Program-made: the position numbers and the translations under genes | Source: Sphingobacteriales bacterium UTBCD1 | GTDB lineage: Bacteria > Bacteroidota > Bacteroidia > Chitinophagales > Chitinophagaceae | Assembly: GCA_002066995.1 (NCBI GenBank) | Contig: MWTC01000041.1 | Span: forward strand, 1 to 64,000 | Reading direction: 5' to 3' | DNA length: 64,000 nucleotides | Notes under the pieces: generated by a model | The model's database searches: none | Told to the model about the DNA's origin: nothing | Seen by the model: the letters and a program-made list of their open reading frames with translations, nothing else | Shown: positions 45,142-52,686 of the stretch, one piece after another | Numbering within the stretch: the first letter of the stretch is position 1 | Layout: every line of letters begins with the position of its first letter

Positions 45142-45670
45142 GCCACCTGAGAAAAAATCGCTTGCAAAAAAAATAGACGCCTTTGACTTTGTGGTGAGGG
45201 TCAACCGGATGAATTACCTGGGCCCGGCCGGCAATAAAATTGACGGCGCCTTTTATGAAGCCAACTGGCAAATGGGGCATATCTACAAAGGAGGCGAGCA
45301 TAAGAAAGAGATAAAGCGGGTGAAGAAAATATTTATGCGGAGGCACTGGCATAATAGCTTTGATAACTGGCAGGAATATTTAACGCCGGAGCAATATAGA
45401 GAAATTGAGATCATTAACGAAAGCTATGCCAATGAGGGAACAATGGTGGAGAATACCACCAGCGCTGTAAAAGTGCTGGCGCACCTGATAAATACCGATT
45501 GGAAAGAGCAATATGATCTGTGGATCACCTGCCTTGATATTGAGCATCGGGCCTGGTTGCTGGAAAATGACCCGATATGGGATTTTCACAAAGGAGCAGG
45601 AGAGGCTGAACAGGAATACCTAATGGAGCAACTGAAACGTAAAAATATTCACCGGCTGAATGACGATTGA
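45107..45670 (+). CDS. GT29-type (sialyltransferase-like) glycosyltransferase
   Basis: 187 aa, short for the family. Sialyl-motif-like features: N-terminal SLILVGNKPPEKKSLAKKID with AFDFVVRVNRM (L-motif region), NTTSAVKVLAHL followed by YDLWITCLDIE (S-motif region), and HKGAGEAEQEYL (VS-motif region with the conserved His and Glu). GT29 enzymes transfer sialic-acid-type sugars from CMP-donors. The next gene encodes a CMP-sugar synthetase-like protein, which supports this reading. The start overlaps the oxidoreductase gene by 35 bases (coupled). Whether the acceptor is the precursor peptide is inference. Confidence 0.75.
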   Translation: MKKKSLILVGNKPPEKKSLAKKIDAFDFVVRVNRMNYLGPAGNKIDGAFYEANWQMGHIYKGGEHKKEIKRVKKIFMRRHWHNSFDNWQEYLTPEQYREIEIINESYANEGTMVENTTSAVKVLAHLINTDWKEQYDLWITCLDIEHRAWLLENDPIWDFHKGAGEAEQEYLMEQLKRKNIHRLNDD

Positions 45671-46349
45671 TATACCTATATTGATCCCTGTAAAAGAGCG
45701 CAGCCTGCGTTGTGCAAGGAAAAACTATGCCCTGCTGCCATATACAGCGCAGTATCTTCATGCGGAGGGGGTGATGCAGCAGGCCACCGTAATAACGGAC
45801 TCTGAAAGTTTAATTCAGCTTGCAACAGATTTAGGCATGAGTACTCATTTTGAAATACGAAAGCCGGAGCAGGATGAATTAACTTCCTGTTATAATTATG
45901 CAACTGAAAAAAGTATTCCTTTGTTTTTCCTGTGCCCGGCTACACAACCACTCAGAAGCAGCGGCCTGTTGCAGATGATGTATGAATTATTAGAAAAGAA
46001 TAATCAGTATTATGATTTTATTACCACCATATCTTCCGTACAGGACAGGAGTTTATTTTTTGTAAAGGAACATAAAGAGGGATGGAAGTTTGCAACTGAA
46101 AGAAAACACAGGAAGGGAAGCGAATGTACTGCAGAATATATGATTGATGGGGCTTTGTATTTAATACGCACATCGTTTATGGAAAAAGTAATAAACGTCA
46201 ATGATGCCAATGAAACTTTCTGGAAAGGAAATTTTACCTGTGTAAAAAATAAAGCACCATTTATGGATATAGACACACAAGAGGATATGAGGCAGTTTGA
46301 ATTTTTAAAAAAATATTTTGGAAAAATGCCTGCTGCATTGGCAGTATAA
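45660..46349 (+). CDS. CMP-sugar synthetase-like (NeuA/KdsB-type) cytidylyltransferase
   Basis: 229 aa. Nucleotidyltransferase fold: IPILIPVKERSLRCARKNYALLP aligns with the N-terminal IPARGGSKxxxxKN motif (R and KN kept, the SK pair altered), then VITDSESLIQLATDLGM (VSTDSEEIA-type), then FLCPATQPLRSSGLLQMMYELL (the QPTSPLR-type substrate segment), and the C-terminal PFMDIDTQEDM. These activate sialic-acid-type or Kdo sugars as CMP derivatives. It overlaps the GT29 gene by 11 bases. The island holds no NeuB or NeuC, so the sugar must come from elsewhere in the genome. Its last ~115 bases recur twice downstream as broken copies. Confidence 0.78.
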   Translation: MTIDIPILIPVKERSLRCARKNYALLPYTAQYLHAEGVMQQATVITDSESLIQLATDLGMSTHFEIRKPEQDELTSCYNYATEKSIPLFFLCPATQPLRSSGLLQMMYELLEKNNQYYDFITTISSVQDRSLFFVKEHKEGWKFATERKHRKGSECTAEYMIDGALYLIRTSFMEKVINVNDANETFWKGNFTCVKNKAPFMDIDTQEDMRQFEFLKKYFGKMPAALAV

Positions 46350-46395
46350 AATATAAATCGCCCAGCATGGGGTCAAACTTTTTATTTGCAAACAA

Positions 46396-46475
46396 AACCT
46401 TACCGTATGAGGTTGACCATGCGGCCTGCCCACCGGAGGTGGGGGTAAAAGAGCCAGATACCTAAACTCTGGCCG
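46396..46475 (+). promoter_or_regulatory. conserved structured leader, copy 1
   Basis: About 80 bases that recur before each precursor. Two elements: a stem AACCT/AGGTT around a TACCGTATG loop, and a stem GGCC...GGCC enclosing a hairpin CCCACC-GGA-GGTGGG plus a GTAAAAGAGCC segment. Likely an RNA leader (riboswitch or attenuator) rather than a promoter; identity unknown. Confidence 0.6.
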
Positions 46476-46500
46476 ATTAATAATTTTAAATTTTTAAACA

Positions 46501-46710
46501 ATGAAAAAATTATCAAGAAATGAGTTAAAGAACATTAAAGGCGGAGATGGAAGTGGCGGAAATGTTACCTGTTACTGGAGTTGGGCCCCTGGTTATCAAA
46601 AAGGGTCATCCTCATCAACATCATGCTCAGGTTCGGCAGACTGGTGTCAGCAACAGGCAGACAATTTCTGTTGGGCACACGATGAATGCACAGATGTAGA
46701 TTGTCGTTAA
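46501..46710 (+). CDS. double-glycine precursor peptide 1, six Cys
   Basis: 69 aa. Leader MKKLSRNELKNIKGG (15 aa, GG at the cleavage point, the GG-Bacteroidales type) and a 54-aa core starting DGSGG with six cysteines (Y-C-YW, S-C-SG, W-C-QQ, F-C-WA, E-C-TD, D-C-R). The core carries a Ser/Thr-rich run GSSSSTSCSGS that could take O-linked sugars. CW-x4-C-x4-C near the end also occurs in precursor 3. It is probably trimmed by the C39 exporter at 52687 and oxidised by the VKOR-Trx protein. Function of the mature peptide is unknown; a bacteriocin or signalling peptide is a possibility. Confidence 0.85.
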   Translation: MKKLSRNELKNIKGGDGSGGNVTCYWSWAPGYQKGSSSSTSCSGSADWCQQQADNFCWAHDECTDVDCR

Positions 46711-46718
46711 TTATTTTA

Positions 46719-46745
46719 AGGGGAGAAAACCTCCCCTCTTTTTCT
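46719..46745 (+). terminator. stem-loop after precursor 1
   Basis: Perfect stem AGGGGAG-AAAAC-CTCCCCT followed by CTTTTTCT, nine bases after the precursor stop and 20 before the thioredoxin gene. Probably a partial terminator or 3' stabiliser. Confidence 0.85.
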
Positions 46746-46764
46746 AAATAACACGTAAAATGAT

Positions 46765-48234
46765 ATGAAAAGGATAATATTACTAATTTTTTCTTTTATC
46801 AATTGTAACATTTCAATGGCTTCAAAGCCGCTTTTTGTGATTTTACATTATGAAATGACAAGTTTTTTTAAGGATTCATTTTTTCTCCAAATAACACAAC
46901 CTATCAACACAAAGGGATTTAATGAACTGTTATATAGCCATAAGATTCTTTCATTTACTAAAACTGGTAAAACATGTACTTCAATCACGCAGTATGATAT
47001 TGAAGACACATCCTGCGCCTTGTTTATGCTTGGCTTTGGGCATGAAATGATTATAATGCCCGGAGACACAATGGAAATAACCATCAATCCAAAACCATCT
47101 GAAAAGATAAATGATATTTACCCCAGCCCATGGATGAATGAGTTTTGGTATTCCGGGAAAAACAGGTTTATACATTCCCTGTTTGATTCAATTGCATATA
47201 TATGTGGTGAATTAAAATGGAGCGGCACCAGGTTTTCAGATGCCGGTTCTAACCTTGACAGTTTTTATCGTATAGTCACAAGTGATTATAATAAACGGCT
47301 TGATTATCTAAAAAATTACACATATAGACATCACATACCGGATATTGTGTATCAATTGGCAGAAGCAGAAATATCTGCAGCTTATTTTAATAACCTTGTT
47401 AACCCTATCGGAACAAACGTCAGTAAAAGCCTTTTGCCTATTTACTATGATGAAACATTGAAGAGTGTAAATTTTAATGATGAAAAAAAATTCTTTAAAA
47501 CTCTTTTATTTCAGCCCGCAGCATACAATTCCGCATTTTTTCATTTCCTTACAGATAAACTTGAACAAATTATAACAGACAAAGGATTGGTTGATATTTA
47601 CAATTATATCAAACACAATTACACAGATAATATCAGGGATGATTTATTAACAGATCATCTTAATTATTTTATTGGTTCGCCTTACGATTTTCCATCTTAC
47701 GATTCGCTTGTAACAGATTTTAAAACTATTTGCAAAAATGAAAAATACACTTATTTTATAGATGATTTGGTGACTAAAAAGAAAAAAGAGATAATAAGAA
47801 AAATTTCTTTGGAAGATGCAATGTCATCAACAATAGTTGATACTGCGGGCCACAAATTTTTATTGAAATCAATTTTTAAAGGAAAGCCGGTCGTTATTGA
47901 TTGCTGGGCCAGTTGGTGCATCCCCTGTCTTAAAGAAATGCCATCCTCAAAAATATTAGAAAAGAAGTACAATTCTAAAGTTGATTTTGTGTACCTGTCA
48001 TTTGATAGAAACCGATTAAAATGGAAGGAAAAAATAAATAGTTTAGACCTTGGAAGGAATAGCTTGCTTTTACAAGGCAATTTTACTGCTGATTTCTCCA
48101 GGTGGTTACTAATTACAAGTATTCCACGTTATGTAGTGTTTGACAAGAATGGAAATTTAATTACTGGTAATGCCTTACACCCCAGTAATCCTAATTTCAG
48201 TGAAACTCTTGATAACTTAGTAAAAGAAAAATAA
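46765..48234 (+). CDS. TlpA-like thioredoxin paired with precursor 1
   Basis: 489 aa. Signal-peptide-like start (MKRIILLIFSFINCNISMA), a ~340-residue N-terminal domain with the MPGDTMEITINP-type beta region common to such proteins, and a C-terminal thioredoxin fold with the active site WCIPCLKEMP (~383) and a VYLSFDRNRLKW region. It acts outside the cytoplasm as a disulfide reductase, isomerase or peptide-specific carrier. Closest in layout to the third thioredoxin (51202). Confidence 0.85.
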   Translation: MKRIILLIFSFINCNISMASKPLFVILHYEMTSFFKDSFFLQITQPINTKGFNELLYSHKILSFTKTGKTCTSITQYDIEDTSCALFMLGFGHEMIIMPGDTMEITINPKPSEKINDIYPSPWMNEFWYSGKNRFIHSLFDSIAYICGELKWSGTRFSDAGSNLDSFYRIVTSDYNKRLDYLKNYTYRHHIPDIVYQLAEAEISAAYFNNLVNPIGTNVSKSLLPIYYDETLKSVNFNDEKKFFKTLLFQPAAYNSAFFHFLTDKLEQIITDKGLVDIYNYIKHNYTDNIRDDLLTDHLNYFIGSPYDFPSYDSLVTDFKTICKNEKYTYFIDDLVTKKKKEIIRKISLEDAMSSTIVDTAGHKFLLKSIFKGKPVVIDCWASWCIPCLKEMPSSKILEKKYNSKVDFVYLSFDRNRLKWKEKINSLDLGRNSLLLQGNFTADFSRWLLITSIPRYVVFDKNGNLITGNALHPSNPNFSETLDNLVKEK

Positions 48235-48249
48235 AGCCTGTAATTATTT

Positions 48250-48399
48250 GAATGAAACCAAATTTTTTTTTAAAAGGAATTTTACCTGTATAAAAAATGA
48301 AGCACCTTTTATGGATATAGACACACAAGAGAGGATATGAAGCATTTTGAATTTTTAAAAAAATATTTTGGAAAAATGCTTTCTGCATTGGCGGTGTAA
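48250..48399 (+). pseudogene. broken 3' copy of the cytidylyltransferase gene, copy 2
   Basis: Sequence from AATGAAAC onward matches the 3' end of the 45660 gene, but an extra GA (ACACAAGAGAGGATATGA) shifts the frame and gives a stop. Homologous to 46211-46349; it is followed by leader copy 2. Confidence 0.85.
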
Positions 48400-48443
48400 A
48401 ATATAAAACGCCCCGTGCGTGCAAACTTTTTATTTGCAAATAA

Positions 48444-48522
48444 AACCTTACCGTATGAGGTAAACCATGCGGCCTACCCACAGGAGGTGGGGGTAAAAGA
48501 GCCCGGTACCAGAAGCCAGGCC
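48444..48522 (+). promoter_or_regulatory. conserved structured leader, copy 2
   Basis: Same layout as copy 1: AACCT...AGGT stem, then GGCCT/AGGCC enclosing CCCAC-AGGAG-GTGGG and GTAAAAGAGCCCGGTACCAG. Copies 2 and 3 share GAGCCCGGTACCAGAAGCC not found in copy 1. Confidence 0.6.
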
Positions 48523-48548
48523 GATTATTCAACTTAAATATTTTAATT

Positions 48549-48803
48549 ATGAAAAAATTATCAAGAGCTGAATTAAAAAACATTAAAGGAGGTTTTATGG
48601 ATGATAGTGGAGAATCAGCTAATTGTAGAACTGGGTCTTGTTCGGTTTATGATTCCAGCAACGGACAAACATATAACGGAACATGCGCTACATATCTTCA
48701 TCCAGGTCCTCATCCTGGCTCCAGTCCAAGTTCACACTGTATTTGCTGGACATCATTAGGCCATTATGAATCGACGAACAATTATACTGCTTGTACAGCT
48801 TAG
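48549..48803 (+). CDS. double-glycine precursor peptide 2, six Cys
   Basis: 84 aa. Leader MKKLSRAELKNIKGG, core 69 aa with six cysteines (NC, SC, TC, HC, IC, AC). It contains SSNGQTYNGTC and a PGPHPGSSPSSH stretch rich in Ser, Pro, Gly and His. The CW motif is kept (HCICW) but the spacing of the last cysteines differs from precursors 1 and 3. Precursor of an exported peptide; activity unknown. Confidence 0.85.
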   Translation: MKKLSRAELKNIKGGFMDDSGESANCRTGSCSVYDSSNGQTYNGTCATYLHPGPHPGSSPSSHCICWTSLGHYESTNNYTACTA

Positions 48804-48820
48804 ATATTCATTAATGAATT

Positions 48821-48847
48821 GCAGCATACCAAAAGGTATGCTGCTTT
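48821..48847 (+). terminator. stem-loop after precursor 2
   Basis: Perfect 10-bp stem GCAGCATACC-AAAA-GGTATGCTGC followed by TTT, 17 bases after the precursor stop and 14 before the thioredoxin gene. Different sequence from the stems after precursors 1 and 3, same position. Confidence 0.8.
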
Positions 48848-48860
48848 AAAATAAAGTGCC

Positions 48861-49961
48861 ATGAAAATATATTGTAAATGCATTTTATTAGCTTTGCTGT
48901 TAAGCTGTAATCAAAAACAAAATAAAATTAAAATACTTGGTTACATTAATAATATTCCTGCTTCCAAAGTTTATCTTACTGATGCTTATGTATGGGAAAA
49001 GGTTTTAGACTCTGCGGAGTATGTTAATGGCGAATTTTGTTTTGAATTAGATATTAATCGTTTTAATGAACCTTTTTGTGCAAGTATATTTGTACCTGAC
49101 AGTAACAGGAAGCACAATACTTTCCTCTTTTTCATTAATTATATTACGTCTTCTTTTAAAGATACCTTTGCGAATTCGGGATTATTCCTGACCAGAGGTG
49201 TTAATATTTTGAAAGGAGATTATTCAGAAAAATTACATAGAGTTTCTGTGGAACCCACCAAAGAGGCCTCTCTCTACTTCGATCCCAAAACATCGCATTT
49301 CGGTTCCATCGTTTTTAAAGATAGAATGAAGCAAATAAACTTTCTTGAAAAAACAATTCGTCAACATCCATATTCTTATTTCCTGCTTCAGCAGCTTTAT
49401 CAAAATAAGGCCCTATATACTAAGCCGGAAATAGAAAAATTAGTTTCGTTATTTGATACTTCCATTGCAAAGTCACCAACTGCGAATTTACTTAAATTTT
49501 ATGTCACCAATATAATCCCTGATAGCGCTTCAATACCAAATATGTTCTTGACAAAGCCTGACAATACTAAAGGTAGTTTATTTGAAAAGAAAGGAAAAAT
49601 AACCATGTTGGTTTTCTGGGCTAGCTGGTGCAGTCCTTGTCGAAAAGAAATACCCGAGTTAAAGAAAATAAGTACTTTGTTTGCATCAAGGGGTTTAATT
49701 ATTAAGAGTATTTCTATTGATGAAGATTTATACAAATGGCATAAGGCATTGAAAGAGGAGAATATGTCATGGGAACAATTCCTTATTCCAGACTCGGAGG
49801 TAAATAAAGTAAAAGCTCAATTTAGAATTTCATCTGTTCCTATAATATTATTCCTTGATAAGGAAAATATTGTATTTAATAGAATTGTTGGATATGATAC
49901 AACAAATTTAGAAAAATATAAACGAATAATAAACGATCAATTAATAAAAGATGTGAATTGA
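48861..49961 (+). CDS. TlpA-like thioredoxin lipoprotein paired with precursor 2
   Basis: 366 aa. Lipobox LLLSC at residue ~16, so membrane-anchored. N-terminal DUF4369-like domain (IKILGYINNIPASKVYLTDA), then a thioredoxin fold with WCSPCRKEIP (~256) and SSVPIILFLDKE. Shorter than the other two island thioredoxins and of a different subtype, so each precursor has its own partner. Confidence 0.87.
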   Translation: MKIYCKCILLALLLSCNQKQNKIKILGYINNIPASKVYLTDAYVWEKVLDSAEYVNGEFCFELDINRFNEPFCASIFVPDSNRKHNTFLFFINYITSSFKDTFANSGLFLTRGVNILKGDYSEKLHRVSVEPTKEASLYFDPKTSHFGSIVFKDRMKQINFLEKTIRQHPYSYFLLQQLYQNKALYTKPEIEKLVSLFDTSIAKSPTANLLKFYVTNIIPDSASIPNMFLTKPDNTKGSLFEKKGKITMLVFWASWCSPCRKEIPELKKISTLFASRGLIIKSISIDEDLYKWHKALKEENMSWEQFLIPDSEVNKVKAQFRISSVPIILFLDKENIVFNRIVGYDTTNLEKYKRIINDQLIKDVN

Positions 49962-50482
49962 CATGATGTCTTTAATAATAAATTATAAAGACAATGTTAT
50001 GGCAAATAGCCAGGAAATATTTGAATCCTGTAAAAGCCAAACCGCTTGATAAAGAAGTTCTAACTGCCGAATTTGATGATTTGTAGGGAAATTAGTGTCT
50101 GTTTAAGGATATGATTAAGGCGAATAAAAAATGTAACTTATTGACTTTTGAGGCAGTTAGTGTACGCCGTGAATAGAGGAATTCCCGTATCTTAAATCAT
50201 TCATAAAATAGTATACATATAAAACGAAATTATTTAAATAAGTATTAGTGAAGATTCCTTAAAGGGGTAAAAAGCAAATAGAAAGTATAATTTAAGTATA
50301 GTCATATAGAAATATTTTAAGGAAAAGCGTCAACTGATAAAATATCTTGAGTTAAATTCCATTCTCAGATAAAGCATACTTAAGAATTCTGAAATGTTAT
50401 TGGAAAACAATTTCTACAGACCTACACATCCACAATTTAATATTCTGCTGTCAAATATTTTGGATGGAAAAAAATAATTTAA
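49962..50482. other. AT-rich gap with no clear gene
   Basis: Only a 30-codon frame (MLWQIARKYLNPVKAKPL..., start near 49993) is open; I cannot identify it, and it may be a relic of a transposase or other gene. The remainder shows no ORF. Confidence 0.5.
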
Positions 50483-50614
50483 TTGAAAAAAATAATATTT
50501 TATAAACAGCCTAACTCCCGTGACTGCGGCCCCACTTGCTTGCGCATGCTGGCAAAGAAGTGTGGTAAAGATAAAAGGTTAGGAAAAAGGCGACAATTAG
50601 TTTTACCTGTGTAA
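50483..50614 (+). pseudogene. N-terminal remnant of a C39 peptidase ABC transporter gene
   Basis: TTG start at 50483, the same start type as the intact gene at 52687. The 43-codon frame reads LKKIIFYKQPNSRDCGPTCL and continues RMLAKKCGKDK, aligning with the first 30 residues of the exporter (KKIKFYHQLNALDCGPTCLR). It keeps the catalytic Cys of DCGPTC, then runs into the cytidylyltransferase 3' copy and stops. A second exporter gene existed here or an old duplication brought its 5' end. Confidence 0.85.
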
Positions 50615-50720
50615 AAAATGAAGCACCTTTTATGGATATAGACACACAAGAGAGGATATGAAGCAGTTTGAATTTTTAAAAGAATATTTTGGAAAAATGC
50701 CTGCTGCATTGGCAGTATAA
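50601..50720 (+). pseudogene. broken 3' copy of the cytidylyltransferase gene, copy 3
   Basis: Matches 46232-46349 from TTTTACCTGTGTAAAAAAT onward. It shares the GA insertion and the AATGAAGCACCTTTT changes with copy 2, so copies 2 and 3 derive from each other. The junction at about 50601 joins it to the C39 remnant. Confidence 0.85.
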
Positions 50721-50766
50721 AATATAAATCGCTCAGCATGGGGTCAAACTTTTTATTTGCAAATAA

Positions 50767-50845
50767 AATCTTACCGTATGAGGTAAACCATGCGGCCTAC
50801 CCACCGGAGGTGGGGGTAAAAGAGCCCGGTACCAGAAGCCAGGCC
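50767..50845 (+). promoter_or_regulatory. conserved structured leader, copy 3
   Basis: Same layout: ATCT...AGGT stem (C changed to T, keeping a G-U pair), perfect CCCACC-GGA-GGTGGG hairpin and GGCCT/AGGCC closing stem. Confidence 0.6.
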
Positions 50846-50889
50846 GATTGTAAACCATCCTGCTTATTGGCAGGATAAAAACTTTAAAA

Positions 50890-51126
50890 ATGAAAAAACT
50901 GACAAGAGAACAGTTGAAAATGATTAAAGGAGGGCTTGCTCCCGGGCAAAGCTGGAGTTGTACTTTCAAATACACAGATGGTACAACCTACACGGTAGAA
51001 CTTCCCAAAGATCCAGGCAATCCTTTAAGTGGACCCGCAGCTCAATGTCTTGTTGACGCTGTTTGCTGGCAAGATGATACGTGCAAAACGGTTGACTGCG
51101 CTGGTTCTGGAGCATGTCCTTATTGA
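50890..51126 (+). CDS. double-glycine precursor peptide 3, six Cys
   Basis: 78 aa. Leader MKKLTREQLKMIKGG, core 63 aa starting LAPGQSWSC with six cysteines (SC, QC, VC, TC, DC, AC). The end CWQDDTCKTVDC shares the CW-x4-C-x2-VDC pattern with precursor 1. The core also has a TDGTTYTVELP segment with many Thr. Exported by the linked C39 transporter. Confidence 0.85.
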   Translation: MKKLTREQLKMIKGGLAPGQSWSCTFKYTDGTTYTVELPKDPGNPLSGPAAQCLVDAVCWQDDTCKTVDCAGSGACPY

Positions 51127-51146
51127 ATCTGATTTTTATTTACTAC

Positions 51147-51178
51147 AAGTAGTGGGCCGTAACTATGGCCTGCTACTT
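51147..51178 (+). terminator. stem-loop after precursor 3
   Basis: 12-bp stem AAGTAGTGGGCC/GGCCTGCTACTT including two G-U pairs, 8-base loop, 20 bases after the precursor stop. Third member of the intercistronic stem set. Confidence 0.75.
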
Positions 51179-51201
51179 TCCAAAATCAAGATAAATTAAT
51201 T

Positions 51202-52620
51202 ATGAAACGCTTCTTACTTTTATTTTTATTGATAGCATCAGGAAAATCTTTTTGCCAGACAGCTTTTTTATATGGATCAGCATATAGATTAAAAGGTAAA
51301 AAAATAAAAGTAAATATATTCCCGGCACTAAGAGATCCGGTTATTCAAACTTACATCCCTGTAAAAGAATTTGCTGTTAATCCGGCAAATCACTTCTCCG
51401 GTGCATTTTATATTAGCCAACCCGGGATTTTTTCTGTGAGCTATGGTGAAAGTGGAAAGCAATTAATCATATACCCCGGTGACTCAATTAACCTGGTGAT
51501 AAAGCACCTTGAAAAAGAAAAAGAGATAATAACAGACCAGTTTATAACCAAACAGGTTGCCGAATCAATGAAAATCGTTTCAAAAAATATTTCAAGAATT
51601 ACATTTTTCGACTCATTGGAGTTATACACAGGGCATTTGGAAATAGCCCCTTTTATCAGTTCAAATGACCCGAATGCCTCCCATGATCTTTTTATAAAAA
51701 GACTGGATTTCTTAAAAGTTTATTTTGAAAAATACAAACTTGATAGTGCTTTTTATACACTTGCATATAATGAAATCAAAGGTTTTTATTTAAGCAACCT
51801 GGTTTGGCAAGGAGTTTTTTCAGGGAAGTTTTGCGACTCTTCTAATTATTACTCAGACCTTTTTCATGATGATTTTGAATGGCATAAAGTTAGCCATTCA
51901 AGGAGTTACGCCGGAGCTATATATTCATTTACTAATATTTACTTAAGAAAAAACGGATTGAGACAAAGAAGCTTCGATGAAGCATTTGAAAACATCAATC
52001 AATTTATTCCTGATCAAGAAACAAGAAATTATTTTCTTACTGACTTTGTAGCGAATACTATTGATAAGCAATTCATAAATGAAGAGAACATTTTAATTAA
52101 ATATAAAGCAGCCTGTACAAATCAGGATTATATAAAAAGAATAGCAATTGCTTATAAAGAGTTTAGCAAGCGTTATTCTAAAATGGTCATTCCAGTAAAG
52201 CTGCTTAATTCAACCCGATTTCTGACATTGGAAAATAAAAGTCAATTATTAAAAACTTTGTTGGCTTCAAAAAAACCGGTTTTATTAGATTTTTGGGCTT
52301 CATGGTGTGGGCCATGCCTGATGGCAATGCCTGCATCACATAAGATTGAAGAAGAATACAGAGACAAAGTGAAATTTGTCTATGTGTCCATTGATAAAAA
52401 AGCAAGTAACTGGAAAAACACAATGAGGAAAGAAAATTTAACTGGAAATCAGTTACTATTAGTAAATGGGTTCCAAACTGAATTTGGAAAACTATTAAAA
52501 TTGAAAAGCGTTCCAAGATACATATTAATCTGCAATAACAAGATAGAAATTATAAATGGGCCTTCCCCATTAAACAGAGATTCATTTGAAGAAATGCTTA
52601 ACAGGTACATAGAAAACTAG
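51202..52620 (+). CDS. TlpA-like thioredoxin paired with precursor 3
   Basis: 472 aa. Signal peptide (MKRFLLLFLLIASGKSFCQ). N-terminal ~340-residue domain with IYPGDSINLVIKH, as in the first island thioredoxin, and a thioredoxin fold with WCGPCLMAMP (~368) and SVPRYILI. Likely secreted to the periplasm. The layout of the first and third thioredoxins indicates duplication with the precursor. Confidence 0.87.
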   Translation: MKRFLLLFLLIASGKSFCQTAFLYGSAYRLKGKKIKVNIFPALRDPVIQTYIPVKEFAVNPANHFSGAFYISQPGIFSVSYGESGKQLIIYPGDSINLVIKHLEKEKEIITDQFITKQVAESMKIVSKNISRITFFDSLELYTGHLEIAPFISSNDPNASHDLFIKRLDFLKVYFEKYKLDSAFYTLAYNEIKGFYLSNLVWQGVFSGKFCDSSNYYSDLFHDDFEWHKVSHSRSYAGAIYSFTNIYLRKNGLRQRSFDEAFENINQFIPDQETRNYFLTDFVANTIDKQFINEENILIKYKAACTNQDYIKRIAIAYKEFSKRYSKMVIPVKLLNSTRFLTLENKSQLLKTLLASKKPVLLDFWASWCGPCLMAMPASHKIEEEYRDKVKFVYVSIDKKASNWKNTMRKENLTGNQLLLVNGFQTEFGKLLKLKSVPRYILICNNKIEIINGPSPLNRDSFEEMLNRYIEN

Positions 52621-52686
52621 GATAATATTAATCATCATCGCTATTCTTAAAAAACAATTTCAAATAAATACATTTTTACCAGTTAA

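Noticed and set aside
46396-50845. Repeated leaders considered as integron attC sites or CRISPR repeats
   Set aside because: The units are kilobases apart, contain gene remnants, have no core GTT site, and no integrase or Cas gene is present.
46501-51126. Precursors considered lanthipeptides
   Set aside because: No LanB, LanC or LanM homologue in the island; thiol oxidation enzymes are present instead.
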